Shown here: piece after piece, positions 23,601 to 35,045 of the stretch
Layout of the letters: every line of letters begins with the position of its first letter
Position numbering within the stretch: position 1 is the stretch's first letter
DNA from: Heterotrichella gracilis
Lineage: Eukaryota; Sar; Xanthophyceae; Tribonematales; Xanthonemataceae
Reading direction: 5' to 3'
Assembly (NCBI GenBank): GCA_032358255.1
Contig: JAULBX010028160.1
Location: forward strand, 62,001-126,000
Length of the DNA stretch: 64,000 bases
Position numbers and translations under genes: made by a program
The notes under the pieces: model-generated
Told to the model about the DNA's origin: nothing
The model's input: the letters and a program-made list of their open reading frames with translations, nothing else
Database searches by the model: none

Positions 23601-25106
23601 TCGATCACTGGCCCACAGCCAGCGGTGATCATGATATGATTGGGGTCGATCGCCAAGCCCTGCATTTGGATCAGATGTAATCATGGTGCCACAATTGGGT
23701 TGCGTTGATTGCAACCATGGTAGGACAGGTGGCGGCGCCATCGATCCCTGGCTCACAGTCAGCGGTGATCATGATGTGATTGGGGTCGATCGCCAAACCC
23801 TGCATTGGATCACATGTAGCTATGATTTGACAGTCTAAATGGCCGCGGCGTTGATACCTGACCCACAGCCACCAGTGCCCTTGATTCATTACCTTATGTA
23901 AGTCATGATGCCACAGTGGGTTGTATTATGTGTAACCATGATAGGACATTCAAATGGCTGCCGCGTTGACACCTGGCCCACAGCCAGCGGTGATCGTACA
24001 ACATGACTAAGGTCGATCGATAAGCCCCGAATTGGATCAGATGTCATCATAATGCCAAGCCTTGCATTGGATCAGACGTGACCATGGTGGAACGCCTAGC
24101 ATTTGGTTGAAAGCACTCATTGCATAGGCAGATGAGGCCATGCAGCGACATCACTGGCCCGCAGCTGCCATGCATGTACCCTGGCGAGCAGTTCCCACGC
24201 CATTTGCGAATAGCACAGTCATGTCAATGGCCCTGTCCTCTACTGGATGGGCTGTAGTTGTGAATGACAGGAAAGGCAAAGATGTCTAGAAACTCCATTG
24301 CAACCCACCAGCATGTGCGCCATGGCGCTGCGCATCTCGGCAATTGCCCTGCAGGTCATCATAGCCCATGAGGCGGCGCGGCACCACTCCCACCCCCTGC
24401 ACGCACCCCTTGGGGAGCGCCATACCTCCCCCCCCTCCCCCCCAACCAGTACGATCTTCTAGGGCTAGCGTGCATCCCACCCACCCACCTGCATGGTTGT
24501 GCGCTGCAGCATGTGCGCCATGGCGGTGCGCATCTCGGCAATGCCCCGCAGGTCATCGTAGCCCATGAGGCGGCGCGGCAGGGGGGCGCCACCTGTCAGC
24601 AGGCGCTCGAGGAACAGGTCATCGCCCAGCTTGTTTTCCGCCACTGCCGCCACAAGGGAGCCGGTAGGGTTTTTGAGGGACCTGCGAGAGGGTTTTGGTA
24701 GGGTTTTAGTGGGAGGTTTTGAAGTATTCTGGGGTTGAAATCAATCTTATGCAGTGGAATGAGTTGCGGCTTCTGTCAAAAAAGATGTGACAATTTGCAA
24801 GAGGTGTATCACCCAGTCCGCCTCCTGCCACCGCTGCCACCAAAACCCCGGTAGGGTTAGCAGAGGGCAGGCTGATGTGATGCAAACGTGTGGTATGTGA
24901 TAAACGGTGCCCCCCTGCCAGAGCTAAAACATTTGCAACGGTAGGGATTGGACTGTGAAGGCTTGCGAGCTGCGTCCCAGAGTGGGTCGTCAGCGTGCAG
25001 CGTACCAGGGGTTTTGCTTGGCTGCAGAAACAGCGTCAAAGTACGATGGCGGGCGGTTGGCAATGGTCAAGGCCCTGCTTGAAATAGAATACTCGTTGGG
25101 TGACAT
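20651..25106 (-). CDS. ACC-synthase-like class I/II aminotransferase
   Basis: Eight exons (25106-25006, 24681-24489, 23659-23516, 23259-23033, 22585-22321, 22048-21958, 21459-21307, 20784-20651) join in frame to 435 aa, the normal size for the 1-aminocyclopropane-1-carboxylate synthase branch of PLP aminotransferases. In order: NPTGSLVAAVAENKL (about 37-51), PYYPAFDGDLV (about 136-146), LTNPNNPLGT in exon 4, DEVYANSIF (223-231), YGLSKDW with the PLP-binding Lys at 271, VKIGCIYTRNPG, then LTPGEACHMAEPGFFRACYA, whose Arg would bind the substrate carboxylate. Real ACC synthases make the ethylene precursor, but many algal and animal relatives are other transaminases, so ACC production is not proven. 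No transit peptide is evident. The ATG at 25106 was chosen because it gives a normal N terminus (FDAVSAAKQNPW). Introns hold many partial exon copies. Confidence 0.9.
21096..21206 (-). repeat. Partial copy of aminotransferase exon 7, downstream
   Basis: Starting from a ctcaccgggcgtgRgcacc donor, the sequence follows exon 7 (21459-21307) through ggccagcaaacaggYcCct, then has a deletion and ends at catcagaaacacagctgcca. It keeps the donor and loses the acceptor half. Confidence 0.75.
21590..21895 (-). repeat. Two partial copies of aminotransferase exon 7, upstream
   Basis: Segments at 21590-21672 and 21831-21895 repeat the 5' half of exon 7, including the acceptor (tctccag on the minus strand; ggcaggcctggagaa on plus) and residues like GLLDA.C.PY.PAVA. 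Neither has the donor half. Repeats of aaaccacaagg and ggggttt (21720-21830) lie between them. Confidence 0.7.
23700..24180 (-). repeat. Degenerate copies of aminotransferase exon 3
   Basis: Three to four copies of the exon 3 start (ggtcgatcgccaagccctgc on plus; GLAIDPNHIMITAG.GP) occur at about 23730-23805, 23845-23885, 23950-24040 and 24130-24170, in increasing decay away from the functional exon at 23659. All keep the acceptor side. Confidence 0.75.
24300..24380 (-). repeat. Partial copy of aminotransferase exon 2
   Basis: The plus-strand sequence cagcatgtgcgccatggcg ... catctcggcaat ... caggtcatcatagcccatgaggcggcg repeats the 3' half of exon 2 (24489-24575) with small changes that break its frame. 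Confidence 0.8.
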
Positions 25107-26431
25107 TGTGATCCTATTGGGTCCGAGGGGGAAGCCTCTGGCTATGATCGCTAGCTGCCAAACCTGATCTGGGCAATGCAAGCAAGCATGAGGCACGGTG
25201 GTTGTTTGCTCTCGTTGTCTCAATACGTGGGTCTCTCGTCAGCGGCTGACGTGGCTCTGTGCCCAGTTGCAGTGGAAAGGTGCTACTAACGGATATGTAC
25301 TGGCGATTTAACTGAGCAGGGGCCGTGGAGCTTGTTTGAACGCTGCACCAAAAGCGCTATTTAATTTGTTTTCTCCAGAACTAGAATTCATTTTCTTTTT
25401 TGCACCAGGCAGCTGAGTATGTCCATTCGGGTCGACTCGTTTCGACTCGTGCGCGCGGCTGATGAGCCACGTGCAGCTGATGTGGCAGCACCAGAGTGGC
25501 AGAATAGACCCCAATCACGTCATTGACATACCCCGAAAGAGGCCCCTGTTTCGTCTCGTACTTTCGCACAGTACTGGAGACTCGCGGGTTGACTCAACTG
25601 TTGAAACATCCACAGCGAGCCAAGCGTTTGTTTCTACTGCTTCCCGAGAACCTTTGCCTGCGCCTGCAAACTCCACGATACCTTCCTTCATGTACTGAGT
25701 TGCCCAGTTTGCTACCCTCCTACAACTACTTCATAGCCGCGTCCACATGCCTGCCCGCATGCCAACACGAACCAGTTAACAGCCCGCAAAACCACGGTCC
25801 AGCCAAAACCTTGGCAGCACTATGAGCAACGATCCCTCCTCGTCGTCTCAGTACAGTATCTAGCATACCGAGCCTCAGCAGCGCTCGCCTGCATAAAGCC
25901 TTCACAGGTGTGTGCGCACCCGCATGTGGGTCTCGTGCGATTTGGAGTTTCTCTGCTGGGAGTCGGTGGCTGCTGCACCATGTTGTAGCACTTAACGGGA
26001 CGGAACCCATGCAAAAGGTTTGAACCTATATTGAAGTCTCGTCGATGGGCACCGGGTCTATCCGGTTGCCATACACCTCCAGCCATGCCTGCCCAAGTGG
26101 GGGTGAGCCATACCGTGCTCCTAGTCGCCGGCCGAACAAAGCAGCTGCGGATGTCTAGCACGTTTCGCATAGCGCCCTAGTTACAGCCACCTGTGCCGCC
26201 TTGCACCCTAACTTGCACCCTACTTGCACCCTAGCTAGCTGCGACACATGACCACGCACCCCCTGACACATGTGCGTGTGCCACCACAGGGTTTTCACAG
26301 CTCAAGAAGCCAACCCACCCCAGCAGCAGCAAAACCACACACCAGCTCAGCTCACTCGCCCCTCACGAGGCGGGGTGCACCAGCTTCGTCATGGTGGCCA
26401 CAAACCCTAGCCAGCTGACAACAACACCGCG
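25107..26431. promoter_or_regulatory. Divergent intergenic region (putative bidirectional promoter)
   Basis: 1.3 kb separate the divergent starts of the aminotransferase (-) and the first giant wall protein (+). There is no supported gene. A short triple repeat of ttgcaccctaR occurs at about 26200-26230. Promoter function is inferred from position only. Confidence 0.4.
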
Positions 26432-29400
26432 ATGAAGACCCTCTCCACAGTGTTCGCCATAGTGCTTGGCCTAGCACTATTGGCAACGCCTTGCCTAGGT
26501 GAGCCACGCTGCCAGCCTGCGCGACCGGGTTCTCCTACCCACTGCACTGCGCATTAAAACCACGTGATTGACCCCTTGAACGGGTAGGCAGAACCATATG
26601 GAACAGCTGCAACGCTGCCTTGCCTTGTGCCAACCCACCGCCTGTAGGCACAAAGCACGCATGCACGTGGCACACTACCATCACGCGCACTATTCCCGAT
26701 GTCACCAGATGGGGCTGGACGGCCTCTGAGCAACCTTCACCAGCCGGGCTGCTGACATAGCGTTGCCCCCTAAACCCTACATCCTAAACCCTAAAGCCCT
26801 CACTGTCGCTCCTCCAGGTGCGTTGGATGGCGCTCTGAGCAACTTCACCGGCCTCGCCTCCCGGCTGCATGGCTCTGGCCAAGAGAGTGGGGCAGCAACA
26901 GCTAATTTCATCAACACGCTCCTGTCTACACAAGGAGGCGTGGGGAATGCAGTCACAGGCGTGCAGAACGCAGACAGCATCATCTTCTACAAGAAAACAG
27001 TCACCGTTGAGGTAGGCTTGCTAGGGGCTGGCTAGGGTACTCATTAGGGTACCAACAGGAACCCACTAGGGTGTCATAGAACTGCCACTAAGGCTTGCAC
27101 CCTGGGGGGTTTCAATACAACATCATCGGGATGGTGGGATCTTGCACAGATCTTGGCCCATGGTCTTGGAGCCCTGCCGTGCATGTGCGTCACTTCAACC
27201 CTAACAGAAACCCTACACACTGACGATGACCCTAAGAACAACCCTAACAAAATACCCTCCCTTGCCCTGCAGACCTTTGTGGTGCCCATCAACTCCTCCA
27301 AGCTTGGAGGAAATGGCGTGCGCATCCCAGGACTAAGCACCGGCTGTGGGTGCGGCTGTGGGTGCGGCTCCAACGCCGCCTCAAACCAGCCCCTCTCCCT
27401 TCCAGCAAAGGCAGCCCCGGCCATCCCTGCATTGCCCACCCAGACCCCTGTCGGCACCGGCTGTGGCGGCTGTGGCGGGTGTGGGTGTGGCGGCTGCGGG
27501 TGTGGGTGCAACCAGGGCGCCACCACCCCCACCCCCACCCCAACCCCCAACCCCACCCCAACCCTCCCGGTGCCCAAGCCCCCCATAATGGCCGCCTCAC
27601 CAGCGCTGGCACCAGCGCTCGCACCAGCACTGGGGGCATTGGCTCCCCAACTCCCCGTCGGATCCCCGTTGGAGTCCCAGCAAATCCCTGGGCTGCTGCC
27701 AGCACGTGCACCCGAGGCCGCGTCACGGGGTGACTTTTCCATTCAGTCCATTGCTGTAGGGCCAGGTGAGGCTCATTTGCATACTACCTTTTTCGCATGC
27801 AAAAAATATTTTATCGATTTTTACAATCACTCCAAAATTCATTTGCTATTCCAACTCAGAAATTAACTGACTTTTGTCTGTCTTCAGGTGGTGCACCAGT
27901 CCCGGGGGTCCCTGCCACAGCCCCCGCTGCAGGCGCAGGCCAACCCATGCCTGCACCTGAGTGGCCACAAGTTCTGGCACCTGGAGGCGCCCCCAGTGTA
28001 CCTTCGGTGATAGTCCCCCCCGCTACAGTTGCACCAGGTATGTGGCGTCAGCACCACCACCCTTCAGCATGCATACACGCGCAGCCAGCAGCACGCCTCC
28101 TTGAAGGAAGTTCCACCTACGGTCCTTTCACTACCACCACTTCACCTGTACATGTCTGCATTCTTCCAACATATCTTTGTGGGTGATTTCATTGGGGGCC
28201 CCACATTCATTGGTTTGATGTTTGCACCTTCGTATTTTCCTAATGTTTTCTCGTGGCTGTGCAGGTCCTTACGAGGCAATCCCCTCCCCTCCCATCTCCG
28301 GGACTCCATCTTCCCCCTTGGCACCCCTGGCGGGGATGGACACACGGCCTGCGCTCCCCCCGGGATCGGCCCTGGATTTGACGCCATCCCCCCCGACATC
28401 TGGGAAATCCCTGCAGCCGCCACTGCCAGGGTCCCGAACAGGTAAACAAAGGAAAAACGCGTTCCCAGTTGAAATGCAATCGTTGCTGACTGTTGCATGT
28501 CATGGATCTCACAATAATCAAGTTGGTAAATCAAAAGCATGAATCTCAAGCAGATTTGGTTAATTATGCATGGATCTTTTCCAGGTTGTTAAATTTCCTG
28601 TTGGTATTGTGCAGGCGCCCCCGGTCCCCAGGTGGACGTACCCGGGTCCCCAGAGGGCTCCCCATCCCAGCCCGGCACCCCCCCCACAGCCACCGACTCC
28701 CCACCATCACCCACCACCACAACCCCCATCCCATCTCCCGGCACTCAGAGCCCCTCCCTAGTACCCATCCGTCCAGGGGAGGCATCCCCCACCAGGGCCC
28801 GCCCCCCCGCCCCCCCTGGAGGCTACCTGGCAGCCACCCCCCCCACAGCCGATTTGAGCCCCTCAATTGTGACACCCCCAGGCGTGGGGCCAATTGGGAG
28901 CCCCTCAAACACCCCTCCATCAAAGGAGCAGTCACCAGTCCTCTCTCCCACCAGGCAGCGCCCCCCTTCTCCCCCTGGCCAAGACAACGGGGGGGAGGTA
29001 GCCACCCCCCCACCCTCCACCAACGGTGATGGTGGCATTACCCCCCCAGCACCCTCCGGCACCCCAGTCCCTGGTGCCTCCCCTGTCCCCTCCCCCCCTG
29101 GTCAGAACAACAGGGGGGAGACAGCCACCCCCCCACCGCCACAGGACAATGGCGGCGGCACCCCACCCCCATCATCACCAACCACTGGCAAGTCATCCCC
29201 TGTACCCACCCCAGGCAGGGCGCGCCCCCCCTCCCCACCGGGCACCTTCCAAGGAGAGGCCAGCCCCCCAGCACCCACCACCACCACCACCAGCCCGGCG
29301 CCGGTCCCCACCCCAACCACCTCCCCAACACCCACCCCTGGCTCCCCAACCCTGCGTGGCACCTCCCCTTCAATTCACCCAATGGACGTCTCCCCAACAA

Positions 29401-32400
29401 CCTCCACAAGCCCCACTCCACTGCCCTCCTCCCCAGACAGGCAGCGCCCACCATCCCCACAAGACAATTTCAGCGGCGGCGACTCCCCATCCCCATCCCC
29501 ATCCCAGCCTCCATCCGATAGCAGCCCCACTCCTTCCACGGTGCCACCCCCCACCACCCAGTCCCCACCAGCCGATGGAAGCCCTACTCCGGTGCCCACC
29601 CCGGACAGGCACCGCCCCCCCTCCCCACCCAGCGACTTCCAGGGGGGCGTTTCACCCTCAATCCCCACCCCTGGGGGCTCACCACCCACTGGTGCCTCCC
29701 CTTCGCCGTCCACCACCTCCACCCCTGGGGGGAAATCCCCATCGGGGAAGAAATCCCCACCGGCAGAGGTTTCTCCCCCCAAGGGCAAATCACCATCCCC
29801 CACACCCCCGCACACACCGTCACCCACCACCTTGCCCAACCTCAAGACTCCACCCCCACCTACGCACAACACGACCCCCTCCAAGTCGACCCGCCACCCC
29901 CCACCCCCCCCAACCCCACCGAAGAGAGACACTCTGACAGTGAACTTCCCCCCACCAGTTGGGACCACCAACCTCGCAAAGCCCCCCGCACCAAAAACAC
30001 AAGGTACGTCCCCAGGTACCCGAGCTACCCTCCACCCAAACCCAAGTCCCTCACATGCAGTCCATCGATGTCGGTGCAGGAACGGTGCAAAATAATCATT
30101 TGTTTCCTGTATCTCTAATTGCTGATTGGACCATCTGTCGATCTTGCTTTATCTCAGGAGTACCGTAAAAAATAATACGAGAAAAAAAATCAATGAAATA
30201 AAAAAAACAAAAAAAAAACCTTGTCCCCACAACCCCCACTAATCTCCTCTTGTTTCCGGTGTGCAGCCTCCCCAGCAAGCCACAGCCCACCACCCCCTTC
30301 CCGAAGAGGAAGACCCCCCATGCCGCCATCCCCACCACCAGCCCTGCTCCAGACTGGAGGCAACCAATCACCAGTCATCCAATCCCAGCCACCACCACCA
30401 GCCACTGCCACATCCTCCCCACCACCCCCTTCCCGAAGCACAGCCAGTGTGGAGTTTCCACCTCCCCCAAGTCCCCCCATGCCGCCATCCCCACCACCCG
30501 CCCTGCCCCACACTGGAGGCAACCAATCACCCCTAGCACAGTCGCAGCCACCACCACCAGCCACTGCCACATCCTCCCCACCAAGCGACGGCCCACCACC
30601 GCCAGATTCCCGCAACACGGCCAGTGTGGATTGGCCACCCCCCCCCCACCCCCCCAAGCCGCCATCCCCACCACCCGCCATGCTCTTTTGGGGAGACAGC
30701 CCACAGCCACCACCACTCACCCAGTCGCAATCACCACCACCAGCCCCTGCCACATCCCCACCACCCCCAGCTTCCCGAGACACAGCCAGTGTGGATGCGC
30801 CACCCCCCCCACTCGCCCAGGCGCAATCACCACCACCAGCCACCGCCACCTCCTCTCCACCCCCTGCAGTGGCGCCCGCACCAAGTGTCTCCCCCTCTAC
30901 CACCCCCAGTGAGACACCCACCCTGGCGCCCATCCCCAGCGATGGTCCCTCGGGGGCTGTTTTCGAGTCCCCACCACCGCCATCACCACTCGCCCAGTCC
31001 CCACCAGCACCTGGCACCCCTAGTGAAACCCCCACACTGGCACCCACCCCCGGTGATGCCCCTTCGGGCGGGGTCTTGGCCAACCCACCACCAGCCACCA
31101 CCCCCCAGTCAGACACACCAGCACCATCACCAGCACCAGGGGTTACCACCACCACGACACCCCCTTCCCCTGTCGAGTACTCTTCCCCTCCTCCGGCCGA
31201 GGGCGCATCACCATCACCACCACCACGCCAGCGCCCCCCCAGCCCACCAACCGACACCACCGGAGGCATCACTTTCACACCACCACCACCCGCGCAGGCT
31301 TCCTCACCCCCACCAGGTACTTACCCAAACCCTTACATTAGGGTTTGAAACATTGCCATGGTCAGACTCTTCATGGCTCTTGTACATTGCAAACTGTTTG
31401 GCCCCTTGCGATTTGCTCAAGGCTCCTCCCCCCTTGTATGTTGTGTGCATGCTATTTCATCCCCTTGCACTATTCCCATTGCTCAAGGTATTCTCCCCCT
31501 TGCGTTTTCCAGGTGCTGGCACTCATGGGGATCCCCACATTCACGGCTTTGACGGGAGCTGGTATGAATTCCCCGGGATGACTGGCAAGATCTTCAACAT
31601 CCTGACCGAGGCCCGATTTCAGGTGGGTGCACTATAATGCCATGTTAGGGTTTAGGGTTTATGTTTGGCAGCCTGTGTTCAAAGTGTGCAGCATGTTGAC
31701 CTAGCCACACTCCTTCGTGCCGCAAACAGGCTCAATTTTGTAGCGACAGCTCTAAACCTCACCGGAAACCCTAGCTGGGAACTGGGAACACTGAATGCAC
31801 CTAAGTACCTGGCTAAGCACACCGATCCCCCCTTCTACCAGGTGAATGCGCTATTCGAGACGCTACCAGGGAAGCAGAGCAAGGTGGGGGTGGCCGACAA
31901 CTATCTCACCCTGGTGGGGGTGCGATACGGGGAGATGCGGGTGTCTGTCAGGGCAATGGGAGAAGGCAGGATCCGAGGTGAGCCACACAAGGGCCTCAGC
32001 TCACTGCCTGAATTTATACACACAATATTCCATCACAAGAATATAGTACATGATTATATTGTCTGCATTTTATGTGGATACTGCTTTTTTTGTTGAGCAA
32101 TGCTTCCCGGCCCCTCCTGCAAATCCCCCAGCTCACCCCACCCACATCCCCCTCTCCCCTATATGCATAACGCAATACCAAATTCCCAGGAACAAGTTCT
32201 GACCCCCTTTTCCTCCCCTTTTCAGTGATCATGGACGAGGAGGACATCACCCCCTTCCTGCTGCCCAACACCCCGCTGAGGTTCCGTCAATTCCGCGACG
32301 TCTCGCTCACCCTGCAGACCCCGGGAATCCGCGGGGGCCACACGCTGGTGATCCAGACCCCGGAAATGCTGTTCAAGGTGTTCTCCGGCCACCTGGAGAG

Positions 32401-33756
32401 CTTCCTGGACACTGCCTTTGAGGTACGTGCGCGACGCGCTGTGGACCCATTACCCTACAGGGCCTCGTTAGGGTGTTTGATGAATGCGGTGGCACCCTAA
32501 CCAAACCTGGGCGGTGCATCCGGGGCTGCAACACCAGATGAGCAAATCTCTTGTGCGTGCGCAGATGATTGTGTGCCAATAGAGCCTGCATGTTCAGCCA
32601 CAGCTGCACACCCTGTGCCCTACCCAGCACATCAATACACAACTCCTCAGTTCTGCATCCCCAGAACCCACAACTCTAACCCCTTCCTTCCCTCCCTCAG
32701 GTGTGGTCCCCCAGTGTGCGCGACATGCACGGCGTCATGGGCCAGACCTGGCGCAGCGGCAAGCCCGCCCCCCTCCCGGTGGTGAACAATGTGTTGATCT
32801 GGGAGGGTCAGATGCAGGACTACATGGTCACCGACGGCATCTGGGGATCTAACTTCCGGTTCAACAGGTACGAAATCTAGGCCCACTTTCCTTCTTTGCC
32901 CACTTTTAAGGGATCCAACTTCCGGTTCAGCAGGTATGAACCCGGGTGCCCTTCAAGTTGAACTTATCATTGCTTTCTTGATGATTTGTTGGTGTTACCC
33001 TGGCCCAGCAAGGACAACAACCTGCTCGTGCAGGCATGGTAAGCCAAAAATGTTACTAACTGGCACATCAGTTTCACCAGGTTTTAAACACCCGCCCTCG
33101 GATGCATATTCTAAGCTCCTCTTTTCTCCCTTTTCACAGGTTCGAGTCCGCGCCATCCCCCAGCAGCACCCGCCGCCGCCACAAGGACCGCAAGCTGCTC
33201 ATGCACGTGGACCCTGTTGAGCAGATTGATATGCTGTTCCAGTCGCTGACACACCAGCAGGACCAGGGCGGGCGCAGGGTGCTGGCTGAGGCAGGATCCG
33301 CATCCGATGCACAGGTAAGGGGTGGACTATTTTCTGGCTCATTAATGGCTCATAGGTCAGAGGGGCATGAGATTGGTTTTTTATTTGGTTGCTGCTACTG
33401 TCGTCACAATACTTTTAGATTACTTGGATTGACTCGGCACAGAGACTATAAAGTGTATAAAGATACTCTGGCGCCTGCACTTTCATGCCTTCTTCCATAC
33501 TTCCAGTCCTGTACTTTTGAGGCTCTTTGTTCAAACTTGCATACCCCTTTTATTTATACTTTCCTACCCCTTTGTGCAGGACGGGGTGACCTCCCTCAGG
33601 CGCGTGCTCATGGGCCTCTCCCAGGAGCGTGCCGCAGCTGCTGACCTGGCATTCATCCAGCCCGGAGCGGTGCAGGGCGAGAGCTTGGAGAGCCTCGAGA
33701 GCTTTGATGATGGGCTGTTTGCTGCCATGGAAGGACTGTCACACGTGGTTGGGTGA
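26432..33756 (+). CDS. Giant secreted Pro-rich protein with C-terminal GDPH (VWD/root-cap-like) module, paralog 1
   Basis: Fourteen exons in frame give 1503 aa: 26432-26498, 26818-27011, 27273-27765, 27888-28037, 28265-28441, 28615-30003, 30267-31316, 31513-31622, 31842-31977, 32226-32422, 32701-32867, 33009-33038 (30-nt microexon), 33140-33314 and 33580-33756. Residues 1-22 are a signal peptide (MKTLSTVFAIVLGLALLATP). Residues 23-87 form a module ending NADSIIFYKKTVTVE. Residues 88-251 include TFVVPINSSKLGGNGVRIPG, two Cys-Gly blocks and a Pro-rich tail. Residues about 360-1173 are an SPPP/PPSPP rod typical of hydroxyproline-rich wall glycoproteins. Then comes THGDPHIHGFDGSWYEFPG, QVNALFE and LTLVGVRYG, a pattern like VWD or plant root-cap domains, followed by a family-specific C terminus. 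It is probably an extracellular-matrix structural protein. The paralog lies 2.9 kb downstream in the same orientation. Confidence 0.85.
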
Positions 33757-33845
33757 TAACGGGAGGGTTCTTTCCTCCCCTGGGGCCACTTATCGTGCCA
33801 TGGAGGGACTGGCACACGTGGTTGGATGACAATGGGGAGGTTTTC
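33717..33845 (+). repeat. Tandem duplication spanning the stop codon of wall protein 1
   Basis: gccatggaRggactgKcacacgtggttggRtgaYaa occurs at 33725 and again at 33798, each followed by gggaggtt.ttYctYcc and ccatggg-type sequence. The second copy is in the 3' UTR and ends with its own in-register TGA. Confidence 0.85.
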
Positions 33846-34689
33846 CTTCCCATGGGACATAATTAAGCACCAAATTCTTTTACTGTGAATGAACCTGACC
33901 ACAGCTGCCCATTTTAGCCGCCAATAAATACCTAGCGCTAGGTTAATACATACCTAGCATGCAATAATTTCCTAGCGCATACAGTGTCAGGGCAGTTTTG
34001 TATTTCCCTGGTGACGAGTGTCTCGAGCCAACTGCTGCATAACCTCTTCAGTCTGCATAATTCCCCGTGTCTTTTCCTGAGTGGTGTGCTATAACAGACG
34101 GGCCATTTTCAAGCGACCCAATAATGCGACCCACTAGGCACCTTGTGATCCACTGCGTGAGCTTTTTTTTTGGCAAATACAAATTTTGATGTAGCCACTC
34201 ACCAAGAATGCAGCTTTCAAAGGGTTTGAGCCCAATTTTTTTTGGGAGGGAAACGAGCATCAAAATGCACGCGTTGTCACCCTTTTACAACAGCACTTCC
34301 CATTGGGGTTGTGCTGCAGCTGCGTTTTCCTTTTTTGTTCAAGCTCTCTCTTCCACACCAAGCAGGACTGCCCAGCCTGAGTTTCCTTTGAATTTGCTAC
34401 TCAAGCCTTCAGAAGATCTCTCTGCCTTCAGACACAATTTCTACCTCAACTCCAGAGAGTCTCTGCCATTGCTGTAGCTAGACCTTTGTGTCTGTCTGCC
34501 CATTCAGAGTTTCCCTCCAAGACCCTTTTCCCGTCAGACCCCTCTTCCAATAAAAGTGTTCACATTTTAGATATGGCGGACCTCGCGTGGCCCCCTGTAT
34601 CCGGTTTGGCAACCTTGCTGCAAAGCAAATTCCACCTGTAAATTGCCAGCCTTGCAAAAATGAGCCTAGCCTGCGTCCCCTTTGCGCGT

Positions 34690-34727
34690 TCCCTCTGCGC
34701 GTCCCCTTTCTTTCCTTCTTTCTAGCT
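34690..34727 (+). mobile_element. LINE/SINE-type 3' tail, (CTTT)n
   Basis: ccctctgcgcgtcccctttc followed by tttccttctttct matches the tails at 2.2 kb (-), 35.0 kb (-) and 63.9 kb (+). Only the 3' terminus is recognisable. Confidence 0.45.
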
Positions 34728-34993
34728 CACCAGAAAGGAGGAAAGAAAATGCCCACAGGTGACAGCCTGTAGCACTGCCCAAGCCCGGTGTTAAGGGTTT
34801 AGCTAAACCCTCAACCCTAATCTATATACCCAAGTGGAAGTAAGTAATGGAGGCTGCTACACTGGAGACACTGCAAAGTCACCAAGTGTGTCATGGGTCT
34901 GACGTTTTCCAGGAATATCCACAAAATCCGGATGTGCAACTGTTCCAACGCTTTAGGGTCTGCACTGACTCCCAGTAGGGTTTTGTACCTTAG

Positions 34994-35045
34994 AAAGAAA
35001 GAAAGAAAGGGAACGCACAGAGGCGTAGTTAGGGGGCCACTGGCT
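34994..35045 (-). mobile_element. LINE/SINE-type 3' tail, (CTTT)n, opposite orientation
   Basis: On the minus strand ggccccctaactacgcctct, gtgcgttccc and (tttc)n match the copy at 63.9 kb almost base for base. With the plus-strand tail at 34.7 kb it makes an inverted pair about 270 bases apart. Confidence 0.55.

Noticed and set aside
28564-31278. Long open frames antisense or frame-shifted to the Pro-rich rod of wall protein 1 (for example minus 30190-31278, plus 29026-29937)
   Set aside because: They are Gly/Val/Trp- or His/Pro-rich shadows of the CCN-repeat rod. They lack splice logic and motifs and vanish where composition changes.
34690-35045. Reading the inverted tails at 34.7 and 35.0 kb as the two ends of one MITE
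   Set aside because: The outer arms do not match (the left lacks ggccccctaactac), and the same tail occurs singly at 2.2 and 63.9 kb. Two independent 3' tails explain it better.
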